The position numbers were made by a program, and so were the translations under genes. Below are positions 18,276 through 27,324 of a stretch of DNA of 64,000 nt, piece after piece. Below the pieces are notes generated by a model. It had not been told where the DNA came from and made no database searches. It saw nothing but the letters and a program-made list of their open reading frames with translations. The stretch's first letter is position 1, and each line of letters opens with the position of its first letter. The stretch is taken from the NCBI GenBank assembly GCA_023418475.1, contig JAEZZO010000049.1, forward strand, positions 1 through 64,000. Direction: 5' to 3'. The stretch is from Bacillota bacterium. Lineage in GTDB: Bacteria; Bacillota; Clostridia; Lachnospirales; Lachnospiraceae.

Positions 18276-19589
18276 TTATTTGCTTTGTTTACCAATCCAT
18301 CCCCAAAGTGTTACTGGTACTCCATCAAACATCACCTGGGTACCATCAAAATCGTATACACAATCATCATTGTAAACATGTACCCATACCCCGTGATTAA
18401 AGAATCTCTTTGGGCGGCCTTTTTCGTCTTTATACATTCCTGATAAGTCTTCCATATGATCAAAATATGAAAAATGTACATTTTCAGCGCCAGCTTCTTT
18501 CAAGCTTTTGTACAAAGGTATTGTTGTTTCCAGTGGTGCAACCAACTCATCAGGTTCTGCATGGGAAAACCAGATAGGAATAGTTTTCAGCTTTTTGATA
18601 ATGTCTTCTGTAATATTTTCCCGAAAAAATACTTGGCAGGCAGGGTATGCTGCTGCAAAAAAGTCCGGATAATCAATGAGCATACGCACTGTCATGAACC
18701 CTCCATTGCTACAGCCACCAATATAAATTCGATTTCTGTCAATTCTCTCCTCATGCTCTTCTATGAACTCATCAATACATGCTTTCAAAGGCTCAACATA
18801 AATACTCTGATTGGAATGTCCCAGCTTTTCTACACCGTCATCCATCCAGACTGTAGGACACTGAGGTACTAATATCCACGCAGCTCCGCCCAGTTTCTTT
18901 TGAATAACCGAGTCTGAAATATTGACAACTTTATTGCCGGTATAGGCAATTCTTGTATCCAGACCACCCTCACCAGCCCCATGAAGCCAGATAACCAAAG
19001 GAAGTTTTTGCGCAATGGGAGCTGCAACATGTCCAAAAAAGTCCGGTTTTGGATTATCGAATGCTTCAAAATCCGGTTTGAAGTAACCATATTTTAATCC
19101 ACTGGTGCCTGTCTTGCATTTTCCGCTATCCCAACCCTTTGTCTGAGGACAGATCTCACCCACACATTCATCAAATACCAGTCCACTGGTAGGTACTATT
19201 CCCGGAAGTTCATGCAGTAAAGTTACACGGTAATCATTATTTATATACTCACTTGTAAGAACACTTCCTTCGATTCTCTTTCCCAAAGGTTCTTCATTCA
19301 GCTCCAGTGTTATATAGTTACCTCTTGCCAGTTCAATACTGTTAGCATCAGATGGATATGCCTTTATTACACTCTGATAGCCTTTGGAAGGCTTTACAGG
19401 CGCCCCGGAATTCAAAAAATTTCCTGACATTATAATTTCTCCTGACTGTATACGTTTTCTCTCAACATATACATTGAAGGAATGAACTCCAATATCATTT
19501 TTACCTATCTCACAAGGTAATTCTAATATTAATTTAGTAACATAAGCTCCGAAGTCGGTTATTGTTGTAAATACTTTGTATTTTGCCAT
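18276..19589 (-). CDS. Alpha/beta hydrolase (PHB-depolymerase/feruloyl-esterase-like), cytosolic
   Basis: The 437-residue protein has an Ig-like/beta N-terminal region (about 1-180) and a hydrolase domain. Its oxyanion motif is WLHGAGEGG (near 204-212), the nucleophile elbow is GCSNGG (near 293-298), and the candidate Asp and His are in AEPDELV and NHGVWVHVY. This set matches prolyl-oligopeptidase-like and esterase families that act on acylated sugars or short esters. There is no signal peptide, so it acts inside the cell. AAAGGAG precedes the ATG at 19589. It is monocistronic with its own terminator. Confidence 0.82.
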   Translation of the reverse strand: MAKYKVFTTITDFGAYVTKLILELPCEIGKNDIGVHSFNVYVERKRIQSGEIIMSGNFLNSGAPVKPSKGYQSVIKAYPSDANSIELARGNYITLELNEEPLGKRIEGSVLTSEYINNDYRVTLLHELPGIVPTSGLVFDECVGEICPQTKGWDSGKCKTGTSGLKYGYFKPDFEAFDNPKPDFFGHVAAPIAQKLPLVIWLHGAGEGGLDTRIAYTGNKVVNISDSVIQKKLGGAAWILVPQCPTVWMDDGVEKLGHSNQSIYVEPLKACIDEFIEEHEERIDRNRIYIGGCSNGGFMTVRMLIDYPDFFAAAYPACQVFFRENITEDIIKKLKTIPIWFSHAEPDELVAPLETTIPLYKSLKEAGAENVHFSYFDHMEDLSGMYKDEKGRPKRFFNHGVWVHVYNDDCVYDFDGTQVMFDGVPVTLWGWIGKQSK

Positions 19590-19781
19590 ATCTCTTTACT
19601 CCTTTGCATTATTATTATATTTTGTATAGATAGCATAACTTTATTTTACTCTAACATAATTATAATATAATTATTCACAGCTTTATTTCAACCATAAATA
19701 AAGTATTACTCACTTTATTATTGCTATACTTCACTATATATAACATTTGTAATAAATATCAGATGGAAAGAGGACTAATCT

Positions 19782-19868
19782 ATGCCCATAACAGCAAAAG
19801 TATTAGCTAAGAAACTTAATCTATCTGAAACTGCAGTCTTAATGGCATATATCGTTAATCAACTTTAA
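19782..19868 (+). pseudogene. N-terminal stub of a LacI-family regulator
   Basis: After GGAAAGAGG, an ATG at 19782 opens 28 codons reading MPITAKVLAKKLNLSETAV. This is the helix-turn-helix beginning of LacI-type repressors (x-A-K-x-L-N-L-S-x-x-x-V-S). The expected S-x-A-L-N is lost and the reading stops inside the 3' end of the convergent chemoreceptor gene. The rest of the repressor was removed by a deletion joining the two. Confidence 0.6.
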
Positions 19869-21546
19869 ATGTTTCGATTAATTTTTGTAACTCTTGTAAT
19901 TGCTTTGTTAGATCAACACAGGACAATGTAATAATTTCAAAAGAAGCTGTCTGTTCCTGTATAGATGCTGAAATCTCTTGTGTACCGGCAGCATTATCTA
20001 CTGCAACAGCAGAAAGTGTTGTTATAACTTCAAGAACTTGTTTCTTCATAACCTCCATCTGATCAATAGTCTCATTGGTTTTTCTAACATTCTCATTCGA
20101 TTGATTTATTGATTCAGATATTTCCATATATTGTTTCTTTGTCAAGTCAACATTTACTTCCAACGCACCAAAACTTACTTCTACATCTCTAATCTCCATT
20201 TCAGCTTTATTAGCATCCTCTTGTAATGTTTTAACCATCTCACTGATAATTTTTGTTGCAGAGGCAGATTGCTCAGCCAGCTTTCTAACCTCCTGTGCTA
20301 CGACTTGAAAGCTTGTCCCATGAATCCCTGCACTTGAAGCTTCTATCGAAGCATTCAGTGCAATCAAATTTGTTTGCTTTGATATATTTGAAATTAAGCG
20401 GCAAGCATCATCAATCGTTTCTGAACTGTGTTTTGTTCTTATTATGTTTTCTTTCACCCTTTTGGCAGCATCATTGCTTTCCTCGGTTTTTCGAGTCAAT
20501 TCCTCCATCGTAAGCAGCCCTTGTCTGACTAGTTCATTAACATATGTGGAATATTTAGCGGTTAAGTTAATCTGTTCTTTACTATTTTCAATCAGACATC
20601 CCAGATGCTGCAACTTTTCAGAGCCCTCTCTCGTTATTTCAGCCTGGCTTACAATTCTCTGCGTAATTTCATTGACAGTCTTCGCTATTTCTTCGGCTGT
20701 TGCAGCAGATACATCGGATGATTTTACCAAATCTTTGGAAGCTTCAGAAATATGTAATTCTGTTGTCTTTACAGAGGATACTATATTGTGAACTGTTTCA
20801 ATGAATTTGTTGAAATATACTGACATGTACCCGATTTCGTCTTTTGAAGTTGCCTTTAAGCGCTGAGTAAGATCCCCTTCCCCTTCTGAGATTTGCTTTA
20901 ATAAATCCGTAGTTAAGGTCAGCCGCTTAATTACCGTTTTCATAATAATAATAAAAGCAGAGATAACAATCAGAAAAATCATTGCAAATAACAGGCTCAA
21001 TCCATACTTCAATAATTTTATTCTTTGTAATATCGTATCATTTCCATTACTAAATTCTTGATTTGCTTTCTTTAGAAGCACCTCTATACTTGCTGCAATT
21101 TCCTCTGCATATGGATCAAACTTTTTCATAACGATATTGCCGGAATCTGTTCCATCATTAATATAAGCATTTGCCATATTAATTCCCATCTGGTAGTAAT
21201 TATCCAAATTTTTTTCGATAGCATCGACTGTTGTAGGCTCTATGCCTAACTCTTTCAATGTAACTAGTGTTGTTTTCGCATTTTGATAATATTTTTCGGC
21301 CTCTGAAAATCCATCGTCTAATCCTGTAGCTGCCCTAGTCGCCGAAATATCCGTCAACCACTGTTGTATTTGGATAATATCTGTTTTTATCAACAAAGAA
21401 TCTACCATGATCGGTGTGTTGGTATTTGTCTGTTCATTTGTTTTAGAAATAATATTATTCAGGCCAATCATCGCATAAATCATTAATACCCCTGTACATA
21501 ATATTATACCAGCCATCATTATTCCAAATTTAGTGGTAATCTTCAT
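19855..21546 (-). CDS. Methyl-accepting chemotaxis protein with 4-helix-bundle sensor
   Basis: This 563-residue receptor has an N-terminal membrane helix (9-31), an extracellular four-helix-bundle sensor to about 180, a second membrane helix (about 184-206), HAMP (about 207-260) and the signalling coiled coil. The hairpin tip is degenerate: ISKQTNLIALNASIEASSAG followed by HGTSFQVVAQEVRKLAEQS, where most receptors have EAARAGEQGKGFAVVA. It should signal through CheA/CheW, which are not in the window. AAGGAGG precedes the ATG. Its 3' end overlaps the LacI stub, so its last codons may have been replaced. Confidence 0.9.
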   Translation of the reverse strand: MKITTKFGIMMAGIILCTGVLMIYAMIGLNNIISKTNEQTNTNTPIMVDSLLIKTDIIQIQQWLTDISATRAATGLDDGFSEAEKYYQNAKTTLVTLKELGIEPTTVDAIEKNLDNYYQMGINMANAYINDGTDSGNIVMKKFDPYAEEIAASIEVLLKKANQEFSNGNDTILQRIKLLKYGLSLLFAMIFLIVISAFIIIMKTVIKRLTLTTDLLKQISEGEGDLTQRLKATSKDEIGYMSVYFNKFIETVHNIVSSVKTTELHISEASKDLVKSSDVSAATAEEIAKTVNEITQRIVSQAEITREGSEKLQHLGCLIENSKEQINLTAKYSTYVNELVRQGLLTMEELTRKTEESNDAAKRVKENIIRTKHSSETIDDACRLISNISKQTNLIALNASIEASSAGIHGTSFQVVAQEVRKLAEQSASATKIISEMVKTLQEDANKAEMEIRDVEVSFGALEVNVDLTKKQYMEISESINQSNENVRKTNETIDQMEVMKKQVLEVITTLSAVAVDNAAGTQEISASIQEQTASFEIITLSCVDLTKQLQELQKLIETFKVD

Positions 21547-21740
21547 TGGATTTTCCTCCTTAGAAATTAATATTTTCTCGGAATAGTAAAACTAGGGTTT
21601 TCAATTTCAAAATCCCACCACCAAAGCGGATTCAATTAGTAAATCACGACGAAACTGCTTGCAGGGTCAATCATAATTCCAAGAAGTCATTTATAGTATC
21701 TAATCATACCATAAAATATTATTTTTCGTAACTGATAAAT
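21547..21740 (-). promoter_or_regulatory. Promoter and structured leader of the chemoreceptor gene
   Basis: TTACGA (21726-21731) and TATGAT (21703-21708) are 17 bp apart on the minus strand, giving a leader of roughly 150 nt. A hairpin (GGGATTTT with AAAACCC, 21595-21616) followed by TAGTTTT resembles an intrinsic terminator ahead of the gene. I cannot match the leader to a known riboswitch; the c-di-GMP-I core motifs are absent. Confidence 0.4.
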
Positions 21741-21773
21741 CAAAAAATGTTATAGTAAGGATCCTATAATGCA

Positions 21774-21989
21774 TTACTTCTCAGCAGTACGGCAGAATAC
21801 AGCAAGAGGATTGCACTCGCCTGACGGCATCTGTAATCCTTTGTACAGCTGCTGTATTGACATTGCTCTCGCATTTACTGCATAGATCACTTCCAATTCC
21901 GGCGCTATGGGTGAGCCTTTCTCATCATAATCATCACTGGAATAGCGTATCTTCGTTACGGAGCCATTGTTATACGATATTGCAAACAA
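21774..21989 (-). CDS. Small hypothetical protein, 71 residues
   Basis: The reading starts at TTG (21989) with a well-placed GGAGG and ends with LAVFCRTAEK. It is polar, with no signal or membrane segment and one central beta-rich stretch. No family is recognised. It may be a remnant or a genuine small protein. Its only neighbour in the same direction is the chemoreceptor gene, behind its own promoter. Confidence 0.4.
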   Translation of the reverse strand: MFAISYNNGSVTKIRYSSDDYDEKGSPIAPELEVIYAVNARAMSIQQLYKGLQMPSGECNPLAVFCRTAEK

Positions 21990-22090
21990 TTTGATGCCTC
22001 CTCTTATATCCTCTCTCTAATGAGCTAACCGCTTCTGACAAAAACTTCAAATCCGGAAATATCATTGTATAGAATGAATTTACCTATATA

Positions 22091-22133
22091 AGCAGTAAAT
22101 AGCCTGCCGGCATGCGACAAGCTATTTACTGCT
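22091..22133. terminator. Hairpin after the DUF4097 operon
   Basis: AGCAGTAAATAGC (22091-22103) pairs perfectly with 22121-22133. It stands about 90 bp beyond the stop codon of the last gene of the two-component/DUF4097 operon. T-rich sequence follows on the plus strand. Confidence 0.5.
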
Positions 22134-22222
22134 TATTTCTATTTCTTTTTACAGGGCTTTCGTAAAATTATCTTACGGTTAAACTCTATCTTTTGATTTT
22201 ATTCAACTCATACCTTAGCTTC

Positions 22223-23521
22223 TTACTCAAAATTCAGATCTGCTTTTCCCATCCCGGTACTTACATTGATTGAGTTTGCAGCATTATTATTGCTGCTAAG
22301 TTTTGTAGTACTATCTTTCCCATTGACCGAAACAGTTCCCATATCTGTTTTCAGTACATAGTTATAATTTTTTGCTGCTTCCGTACAATTAAGCTCTATT
22401 GATCCCAAAGTGGCTCTGAATTCCGTATTCCCGAACAGCTTACCTTTTAGCTTTGCATCTCCCATATCCAGAGTAATTTTACATACCTTGCTTGTACAAT
22501 TATCCATTCGAACATTCCCGGCCGAAACATTCAATGTATTGTTACTGCTTACAACATCCGATAATTGTGCATCTCCGGTACCTATATACAGATTATTGTC
22601 ATTGGATGTAACTTCATTCATGGTCAGTGTCCCGAGTTCCAAATCGACATCAACATTATCCGCAAAGATCCTATCCATAGTAAAATTTCCATAATCCTGA
22701 CTTACATTTATCTTTTCAAGAGTCACATCCTCCGGAATGGTTAAAGTAAGTGTATTAGATACATTATCCAGCTCATCTGAATAACCTTCTGTCTCTATTT
22801 TCATGACTCCATTCACTATTTCATAAACAACCTGATAATTCTCTCCGTAATACTTTGCATTGATTGAATAGGATTTACCCCCTTGTATCTCTACATTCAT
22901 ATTGCTGTCTGCCTTGATTGTCAGGCTTTTGTAAGCTTGAATTTTCTGCTGGTCAATTTTCTTCTCAACAATACCTCCGTTAGACTTCAATATCCATACA
23001 TAATCCGATCTATCTTCCAACTCATATTGATCACTTTTCAGGATTTTTCCACTATTTGCATTTACTCTGAATTCGAAGCGGTACTTTCCGTCTTCCGCCA
23101 CACAATTCCAGATTGTACTTTCATTGGCATTATATCTGGTGACATTAACAACTGCAGCAGAGCAGTCAATCCCTGTCTCTTTTTCGATTGCCTTTAACCC
23201 AAGACTTACTGCTTGTTCATAGGATATATTACAATCAGCTTCTTCTACACCATCCTTCACTATGATATTATACTTGCCTGATTCATCTTTTGAATGGTTG
23301 TCGGATTTATCATCCTGATTATCTGTATGAGCTTTTGTATTACTTTTATCCAGGGTAGGCTGTGAACTTGTACGAAAAGTTTCCTTGTCTTCCAGTACAA
23401 TCTGTTCCACCTTATCTGACTTGCTATTTTCATCGATCAGGATAGCAAAAATGGTTAATCCGGAGCTAAGTATGATAAAAGAGACTGCCAGAATTATTAC
23501 TATTATTGTATTCTTTTTCAA
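22223..23521 (-). CDS. Membrane-anchored PepSY plus DUF4097 beta-helix protein
   Basis: This 432-residue protein has an N-terminal membrane anchor (residues 5-28) and a polar Ser/Asp/Lys-rich linker to about 82. A PepSY-type domain follows (about 95-165, with SYEQAVSLGLKAIEKETG and FRVNANSGKIL). A DUF4097-type repetitive beta structure runs from about 195 to the end, with strands repeating every 20 or so residues. Such domains occur in LiaX-like and related envelope-stress proteins. It starts at TTG with GAGGTG upstream, 31 bp after the lipoprotein gene, and ends the operon that begins with the response regulator. It probably acts on the outer face of the membrane. Confidence 0.8.
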   Translation of the reverse strand: MKKNTIIVIILAVSFIILSSGLTIFAILIDENSKSDKVEQIVLEDKETFRTSSQPTLDKSNTKAHTDNQDDKSDNHSKDESGKYNIIVKDGVEEADCNISYEQAVSLGLKAIEKETGIDCSAAVVNVTRYNANESTIWNCVAEDGKYRFEFRVNANSGKILKSDQYELEDRSDYVWILKSNGGIVEKKIDQQKIQAYKSLTIKADSNMNVEIQGGKSYSINAKYYGENYQVVYEIVNGVMKIETEGYSDELDNVSNTLTLTIPEDVTLEKINVSQDYGNFTMDRIFADNVDVDLELGTLTMNEVTSNDNNLYIGTGDAQLSDVVSSNNTLNVSAGNVRMDNCTSKVCKITLDMGDAKLKGKLFGNTEFRATLGSIELNCTEAAKNYNYVLKTDMGTVSVNGKDSTTKLSSNNNAANSINVSTGMGKADLNFE

Positions 23522-23552
23522 GATAGCACACCTCTTTTCTACTCTGCTATTC

Positions 23553-24602
23553 CTATTCGACGGTTATCTCGCCCTGGTCAACATATACATTCATTTTACA
23601 TAGTTTATTTATTTTTATCGATTTTTGATCACTGCCTTTAAAGTATTTGCTTGAGTAACCATGATGTTTCTCCTTCGTATAAGGCAATGAGTTTGTATCA
23701 ATAGATATCGTTCCGAGCGAATTATCCAGGGAAACCTCTGAACTCTCCTTGATATCTTTCGATAAAGAACATGTTATTTCACCCATGCCGGTCTTAATCT
23801 TTGACTCTCCTACAAATGTAATTTTATTTAAATTTATTTCCCCCAGCGTATTACTGACATCAAACATCCCCTTTACTGCATTAAGGGTGATGATTCCCAT
23901 CGAATTATCTATATCAAATTTATTTACACGTTCCGGTAATGTGACCATCAATTCCGCGCACAAGTTATAATTAGGATATTTACCTTGAAGCCAATTCCAT
24001 ATATTCTCTTTTGTATTCTTTTTGACAATTGAAATCTGTAAGACATCCTCTTTCATAGAATAGGCTACGTCCGCTTTTTGTAAAATATCAGCCAGCACAC
24101 CCTTATCTTTTCCGGACGCAGTATATTTAACGTCAACCGTTGCGTTATCGCTCTTACCATATCTTACGTTTATACTCCCCATATTGATTTCTATTCGAAA
24201 GCATTGCGCGGTTACATCCTTTATCGCTAATTGGTCTGTAGCTGTTTTCTTATGTTTTCTCCATCTGGTATGGGCCTTATACGGATACATTGTATTCCTT
24301 ATTGTTCCCTCTGTAATGTCTTCTATTAAATGATTAAAATAGCCTCCAGCAACACCAGAAACGGTATTTGATACGATATTCGATACTGTATCCTTCACCT
24401 CTTTATCATAATTTGAGCTATCATATGTGCTATCAGAATAATCCGCTTCTTCCATATCAAAATCAGCATCAGAATAATCCGCTTCTTCTTTGTCAAAATC
24501 AGCATCAGAATAATCCGTGGAAGCTCTACCGGAACATCCGGTCAGTACAACGCATAGTAATATTACAGCTCCGATTAATAAACATTTCAAATTTGTCTTC
24601 AT
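23553..24602 (-). CDS. DUF4097 lipoprotein
   Basis: The 349-residue protein has a lipoprotein signal peptide with lipobox LTGC (Cys23). An acidic segment follows with two copies of a 12-residue repeat (ADYSDADFDKEE type) and a partial third. From about residue 120 it has the DUF4097 beta structure (IEINMGSINVRYG ... VSNTLGEINLNK ... GMGEITCSL ... DNSLGTISID), ending in DQGEITVE. It should sit on the outer leaflet. AAGGAG precedes the ATG. The paralogous domain downstream and the two-component system upstream suggest a sensing or cell-envelope-defence unit. The function is not established. Confidence 0.8.
   Translation of the reverse strand: MKTNLKCLLIGAVILLCVVLTGCSGRASTDYSDADFDKEEADYSDADFDMEEADYSDSTYDSSNYDKEVKDTVSNIVSNTVSGVAGGYFNHLIEDITEGTIRNTMYPYKAHTRWRKHKKTATDQLAIKDVTAQCFRIEINMGSINVRYGKSDNATVDVKYTASGKDKGVLADILQKADVAYSMKEDVLQISIVKKNTKENIWNWLQGKYPNYNLCAELMVTLPERVNKFDIDNSMGIITLNAVKGMFDVSNTLGEINLNKITFVGESKIKTGMGEITCSLSKDIKESSEVSLDNSLGTISIDTNSLPYTKEKHHGYSSKYFKGSDQKSIKINKLCKMNVYVDQGEITVE
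24434..24515. repeat. 36-bp tandem repeat inside the DUF4097 lipoprotein gene
   Basis: Two near-identical 36-bp units and a partial third encode the acidic 12-residue repeats just after the lipobox. They differ mainly at one codon (Lys versus Met). Unequal recombination could change the copy number without breaking the frame. Confidence 0.65.
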
Positions 24603-24784
24603 AAAATCCTCTCCTTATTGAAACAGTTTGATTGGTTGATGTTTTCCAAACCAAATTCTATAACAATAAATCTAATGATATAAATTAAGGAAATGATAAC
24701 CAACTTGTTATGAAGTTGTAAAATCTTTATACCTATCCTTCGTGTATCCATACTAACGTTGTCTTCTGTTTCTACTCCTTCCAT
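24599..24784 (-). CDS. Possible small membrane protein bridging the kinase and lipoprotein genes
   Basis: A 61-codon frame starts inside the last codons of the kinase gene (13-bp overlap) and stops in an ATGA overlap with the lipoprotein start. It contains one hydrophobic stretch (LVIISLIYIIRFIVIEFGL). The coupling at both ends is suggestive, but no clear ribosome site precedes its ATG and no family is recognised, so it may be chance. Confidence 0.3.
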   Translation of the reverse strand: MEGVETEDNVSMDTRRIGIKILQLHNKLVIISLIYIIRFIVIEFGLENINQSNCFNKERIL

Positions 24785-26166
24785 ATAATCTCAACTGTTG
24801 TTCCCTTATCAATCTCAGAATAATACTTAATACTGGCTCCATGACATATAACAATCTGCCAGCACAAGGTCACTCCCAATCCTACTCCTCCTGCCTTCCG
24901 GCTTCTGGCTTTATCTACTCTGTAAAATGGTTCAGCAATCTTTTGCAGTTCTTCCTGCGCCATACCTACACCGTCATCCATAACTCTGGTGATAAGCTGC
25001 GTGTACATCTCAAAGCTAACCATGATATGTCCGCCTGCGTGACAAGCCCTAATGGCATTTTCTATCAAATTGGAAAACAATAGCTTCACCATCTCTTTAT
25101 TACCATTCATATATTTTACATTTCCGGTAATTCTCAGATCAATTGATTTTTTTTCAAGCTGATGACAGAATATTCTTCGTAAATAATCTTCCAATTCCAA
25201 AATACTAATCTGGTTTAATTCGATTTCATTTTCCCGAAGTTCAGCAATATTGAGAAGTGTATTGCTAAGCCTGGATAAACGTTTGCTATCTACTACAATA
25301 TAATCTAGAATTTCCTGCTTCTCTTCCTCCGAAACCTCAGCCATTTTTAAATATTCCGCATAGCCTGAGATGGAGGTCAGCGGAGTTCTTAGTTCATGTG
25401 CCATATTATCCACCAGTTTCTGTCTGCTTTCTCCTTCCTGGCGGATCTTCTCTATTTTTTCCTCTATTTTTGCACTCATAAGGTTAAATTTGTCTGCTAA
25501 TTCTGAGAATTCATTTCTGCCGCGAATTATTATTTTTTCAGAGTAATCGCCTTTAGAAATCGTGTCGGTAGCTTTTGAAAGCAAACGGAGCGGATGAAAT
25601 AATTTCTTAAGTATAATAGCAAGATTAACAGCAAAAAGCAGCAGAAATAAAAGATCCAGCTTAATAAGCAGCGAACGTATATTTTCTCTGGTATTTGTCA
25701 GACTTTGAAGTGAGCTGGTGTGAACCAGTGAAAATCTGCTAAAACGTTCTTGTAGTTTTCCGGATACAAATAGATAAGGCTCGTTGCCCACCCTTCTGGA
25801 TAAAATATTTTGTATATTTTTATCCAGTCTCAGTTCTTTACGTTCTCCGGTGAACTCCCACGCGGTACCATACAGCCTGGTATTACCTTCGTAGAGTTCT
25901 AAATAAATTCCCTGCTTTCCATAATACTCCTGATATCCATTAAAAATCGTTTCTATCTTATCGTAAGTTAATTCGCTAAGCTCATCCAGCTCATAAAAAT
26001 CATTGTAAAACGACGACATCAGAAAATAAGTTTCTCTTGCCGCATGTTGTTTTGCGCTCTCATACTCTTCCTGATAAGAGTAGTGCATGACAGAAAATAT
26101 TCCGATATTAAATATCATCGCAAACAATACCAGCATTATTAAATAAATCTTCTGGCTGAATTTCAT
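24772..26166 (-). CDS. Sensor histidine kinase
   Basis: The 464-residue kinase has a membrane helix (7-29), an extracellular sensor of about 135 residues, a second helix (about 167-187), HAMP (about 188-240) and HisKA with phospho-acceptor His257 in NMAHELRTPLTS. The ATPase domain carries NLIENAIRAC (N box), DDGVGM (G1) and GGVGLGVTLC (G2). It autophosphorylates and donates phosphate to the response regulator encoded 26 bp upstream. The two downstream DUF4097 proteins are its likely targets or sensing partners, as in envelope-stress systems. The extracellular sensor gives no ligand clue. Confidence 0.92.
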   Translation of the reverse strand: MKFSQKIYLIMLVLFAMIFNIGIFSVMHYSYQEEYESAKQHAARETYFLMSSFYNDFYELDELSELTYDKIETIFNGYQEYYGKQGIYLELYEGNTRLYGTAWEFTGERKELRLDKNIQNILSRRVGNEPYLFVSGKLQERFSRFSLVHTSSLQSLTNTRENIRSLLIKLDLLFLLLFAVNLAIILKKLFHPLRLLSKATDTISKGDYSEKIIIRGRNEFSELADKFNLMSAKIEEKIEKIRQEGESRQKLVDNMAHELRTPLTSISGYAEYLKMAEVSEEEKQEILDYIVVDSKRLSRLSNTLLNIAELRENEIELNQISILELEDYLRRIFCHQLEKKSIDLRITGNVKYMNGNKEMVKLLFSNLIENAIRACHAGGHIMVSFEMYTQLITRVMDDGVGMAQEELQKIAEPFYRVDKARSRKAGGVGLGVTLCWQIVICHGASIKYYSEIDKGTTVEIIWKE

Positions 26167-26192
26167 TCTTATTTACCTTTCGTCCTTCATTT

Positions 26193-26840
26193 TTACAACC
26201 GCAGCCTGTATCCCGTCTTATAAACTGTTTTAATACGCTCCTCAAATCCTAATTTCTTTCGAAGCTTTTGAATATGTACATCCACTGTTCTTGTATCACC
26301 TTCAAAATCGTATCCCCAGGCAAGCTCAAGCAGCTTCTCCCTGCTTAGTGCAAGATTTCTATTAATGATTAAAACCTCCAGCAGTTGATATTCCTGCGGT
26401 TTCAATTCAACTTCTTCCAATTGGCAGGTTACCAATTTACTGTCCAGATCTATTACAACATCGTCTATTACAACCTTATTACCGTTTTTTTGCGTCCTAC
26501 GAATTACTATGTTAATCCTTGCTATCAGCTCTAAAACATCAAATGGCTTTACGATATAATCCTCTGCACCGGAGGTCAGTCCATATAGCTTATCATTAAT
26601 ATTATCCTTAGCTGTTATAAATATAACTGGAGTATTCTTAATCCTCTTTATGATTTCAAATCCGGACAGATGCGGAAGCATCACATCAAGTAAGACAAGT
26701 TCATAATTTCCGTTCTCCAGCTTCTCCATTGCTTCCCGGCCGTCATAAGCCTGCTCACAGGTATGCCCTACCATTTTCAGGTTTCTTTTTATCATATCAT
26801 TAATCGCTTCTTCATCATCTACAATCAATATGTTTGCCAT
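26193..26840 (-). CDS. OmpR-family response regulator
   Basis: The 215-residue regulator has a receiver domain with acidic D9/D10, phosphorylation site Asp52 (LLDVMLP) and Lys98 in VKPF. A winged-helix output domain follows (about 120-215, LLELAWGYDFEGDTRTVDVHIQKLRKKLG). It is first in the operon regulator-kinase-(small frame)-lipoprotein-membrane protein and probably activates that operon. AGAGG precedes the ATG at 26840. Confidence 0.94.
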   Translation of the reverse strand: MANILIVDDEEAINDMIKRNLKMVGHTCEQAYDGREAMEKLENGNYELVLLDVMLPHLSGFEIIKRIKNTPVIFITAKDNINDKLYGLTSGAEDYIVKPFDVLELIARINIVIRRTQKNGNKVVIDDVVIDLDSKLVTCQLEEVELKPQEYQLLEVLIINRNLALSREKLLELAWGYDFEGDTRTVDVHIQKLRKKLGFEERIKTVYKTGYRLRL

Positions 26841-26881
26841 GTATACCTCTTTATATATTCCATATTTTTCATATTATAGAG

Positions 26882-26920
26882 ATTATAACAAATAATACGC
26901 GTCATGACAAATTAATTTGT
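26882..26920 (-). promoter_or_regulatory. Promoter of the two-component/DUF4097 operon with a palindrome at -35
   Basis: TTGTCA (26905-26910) and TATAAT (26882-26887) are 17 bp apart on the minus strand, 42 bp before the start codon. A perfect palindrome, ACAAATTAATTTGT (26907-26920), overlaps the -35 box and extends upstream, a natural place for a regulator. Confidence 0.6.
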
Positions 26921-26931
26921 CCCCCAGGTTT

Positions 26932-27324
26932 TTAGTTGCCCTCCAAACCCAAAAACCGAATGGCTTCCTCAGCCACAACATGGATCAATTTCTGCTTGGC
27001 TATTTCTATAATTAATTCAACAAGCTTTTGATCATACTTATCGTGTTCAAAATTTTCAATAAAGGATTTATCTATCTTAAGATAATCAATTTGAAATTGT
27101 TTTAAATAAAAAAGAGAAGAATAACCCGTCCCAAAATCATCCAAAGAGATATGAAAACCTCTAGATCTCAGTTGATTAAGAATACGAAAGCCCGCATCAT
27201 CCCTTTTCATGAAAACGGTCTCGGTCATCTCCAAACAAATAAGTTTCGGATCAAATTCCAGTTTATCAACAGTCGCAATAACGAAGTTATAAAAACCGAG
27301 AACAATATTATCTCCTATTCATTT
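26932..27324 (-). pseudogene. EAL-domain remnant
   Basis: About 130 codons without a start encode the middle of a c-di-GMP phosphodiesterase domain: LICLEMTETVFMKRD (second conserved Glu), then ISLDDFGTGYSSLFYLKQF (DDFGTG metal site), IDYLKIDKSFI and HVVAEE. The N-terminal EAL motif is missing and the C-terminus departs from the family after VVAEE. It is therefore broken at both ends and probably inactive. The sequence from 27325 to 27748 holds no gene I can identify. Confidence 0.75.
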
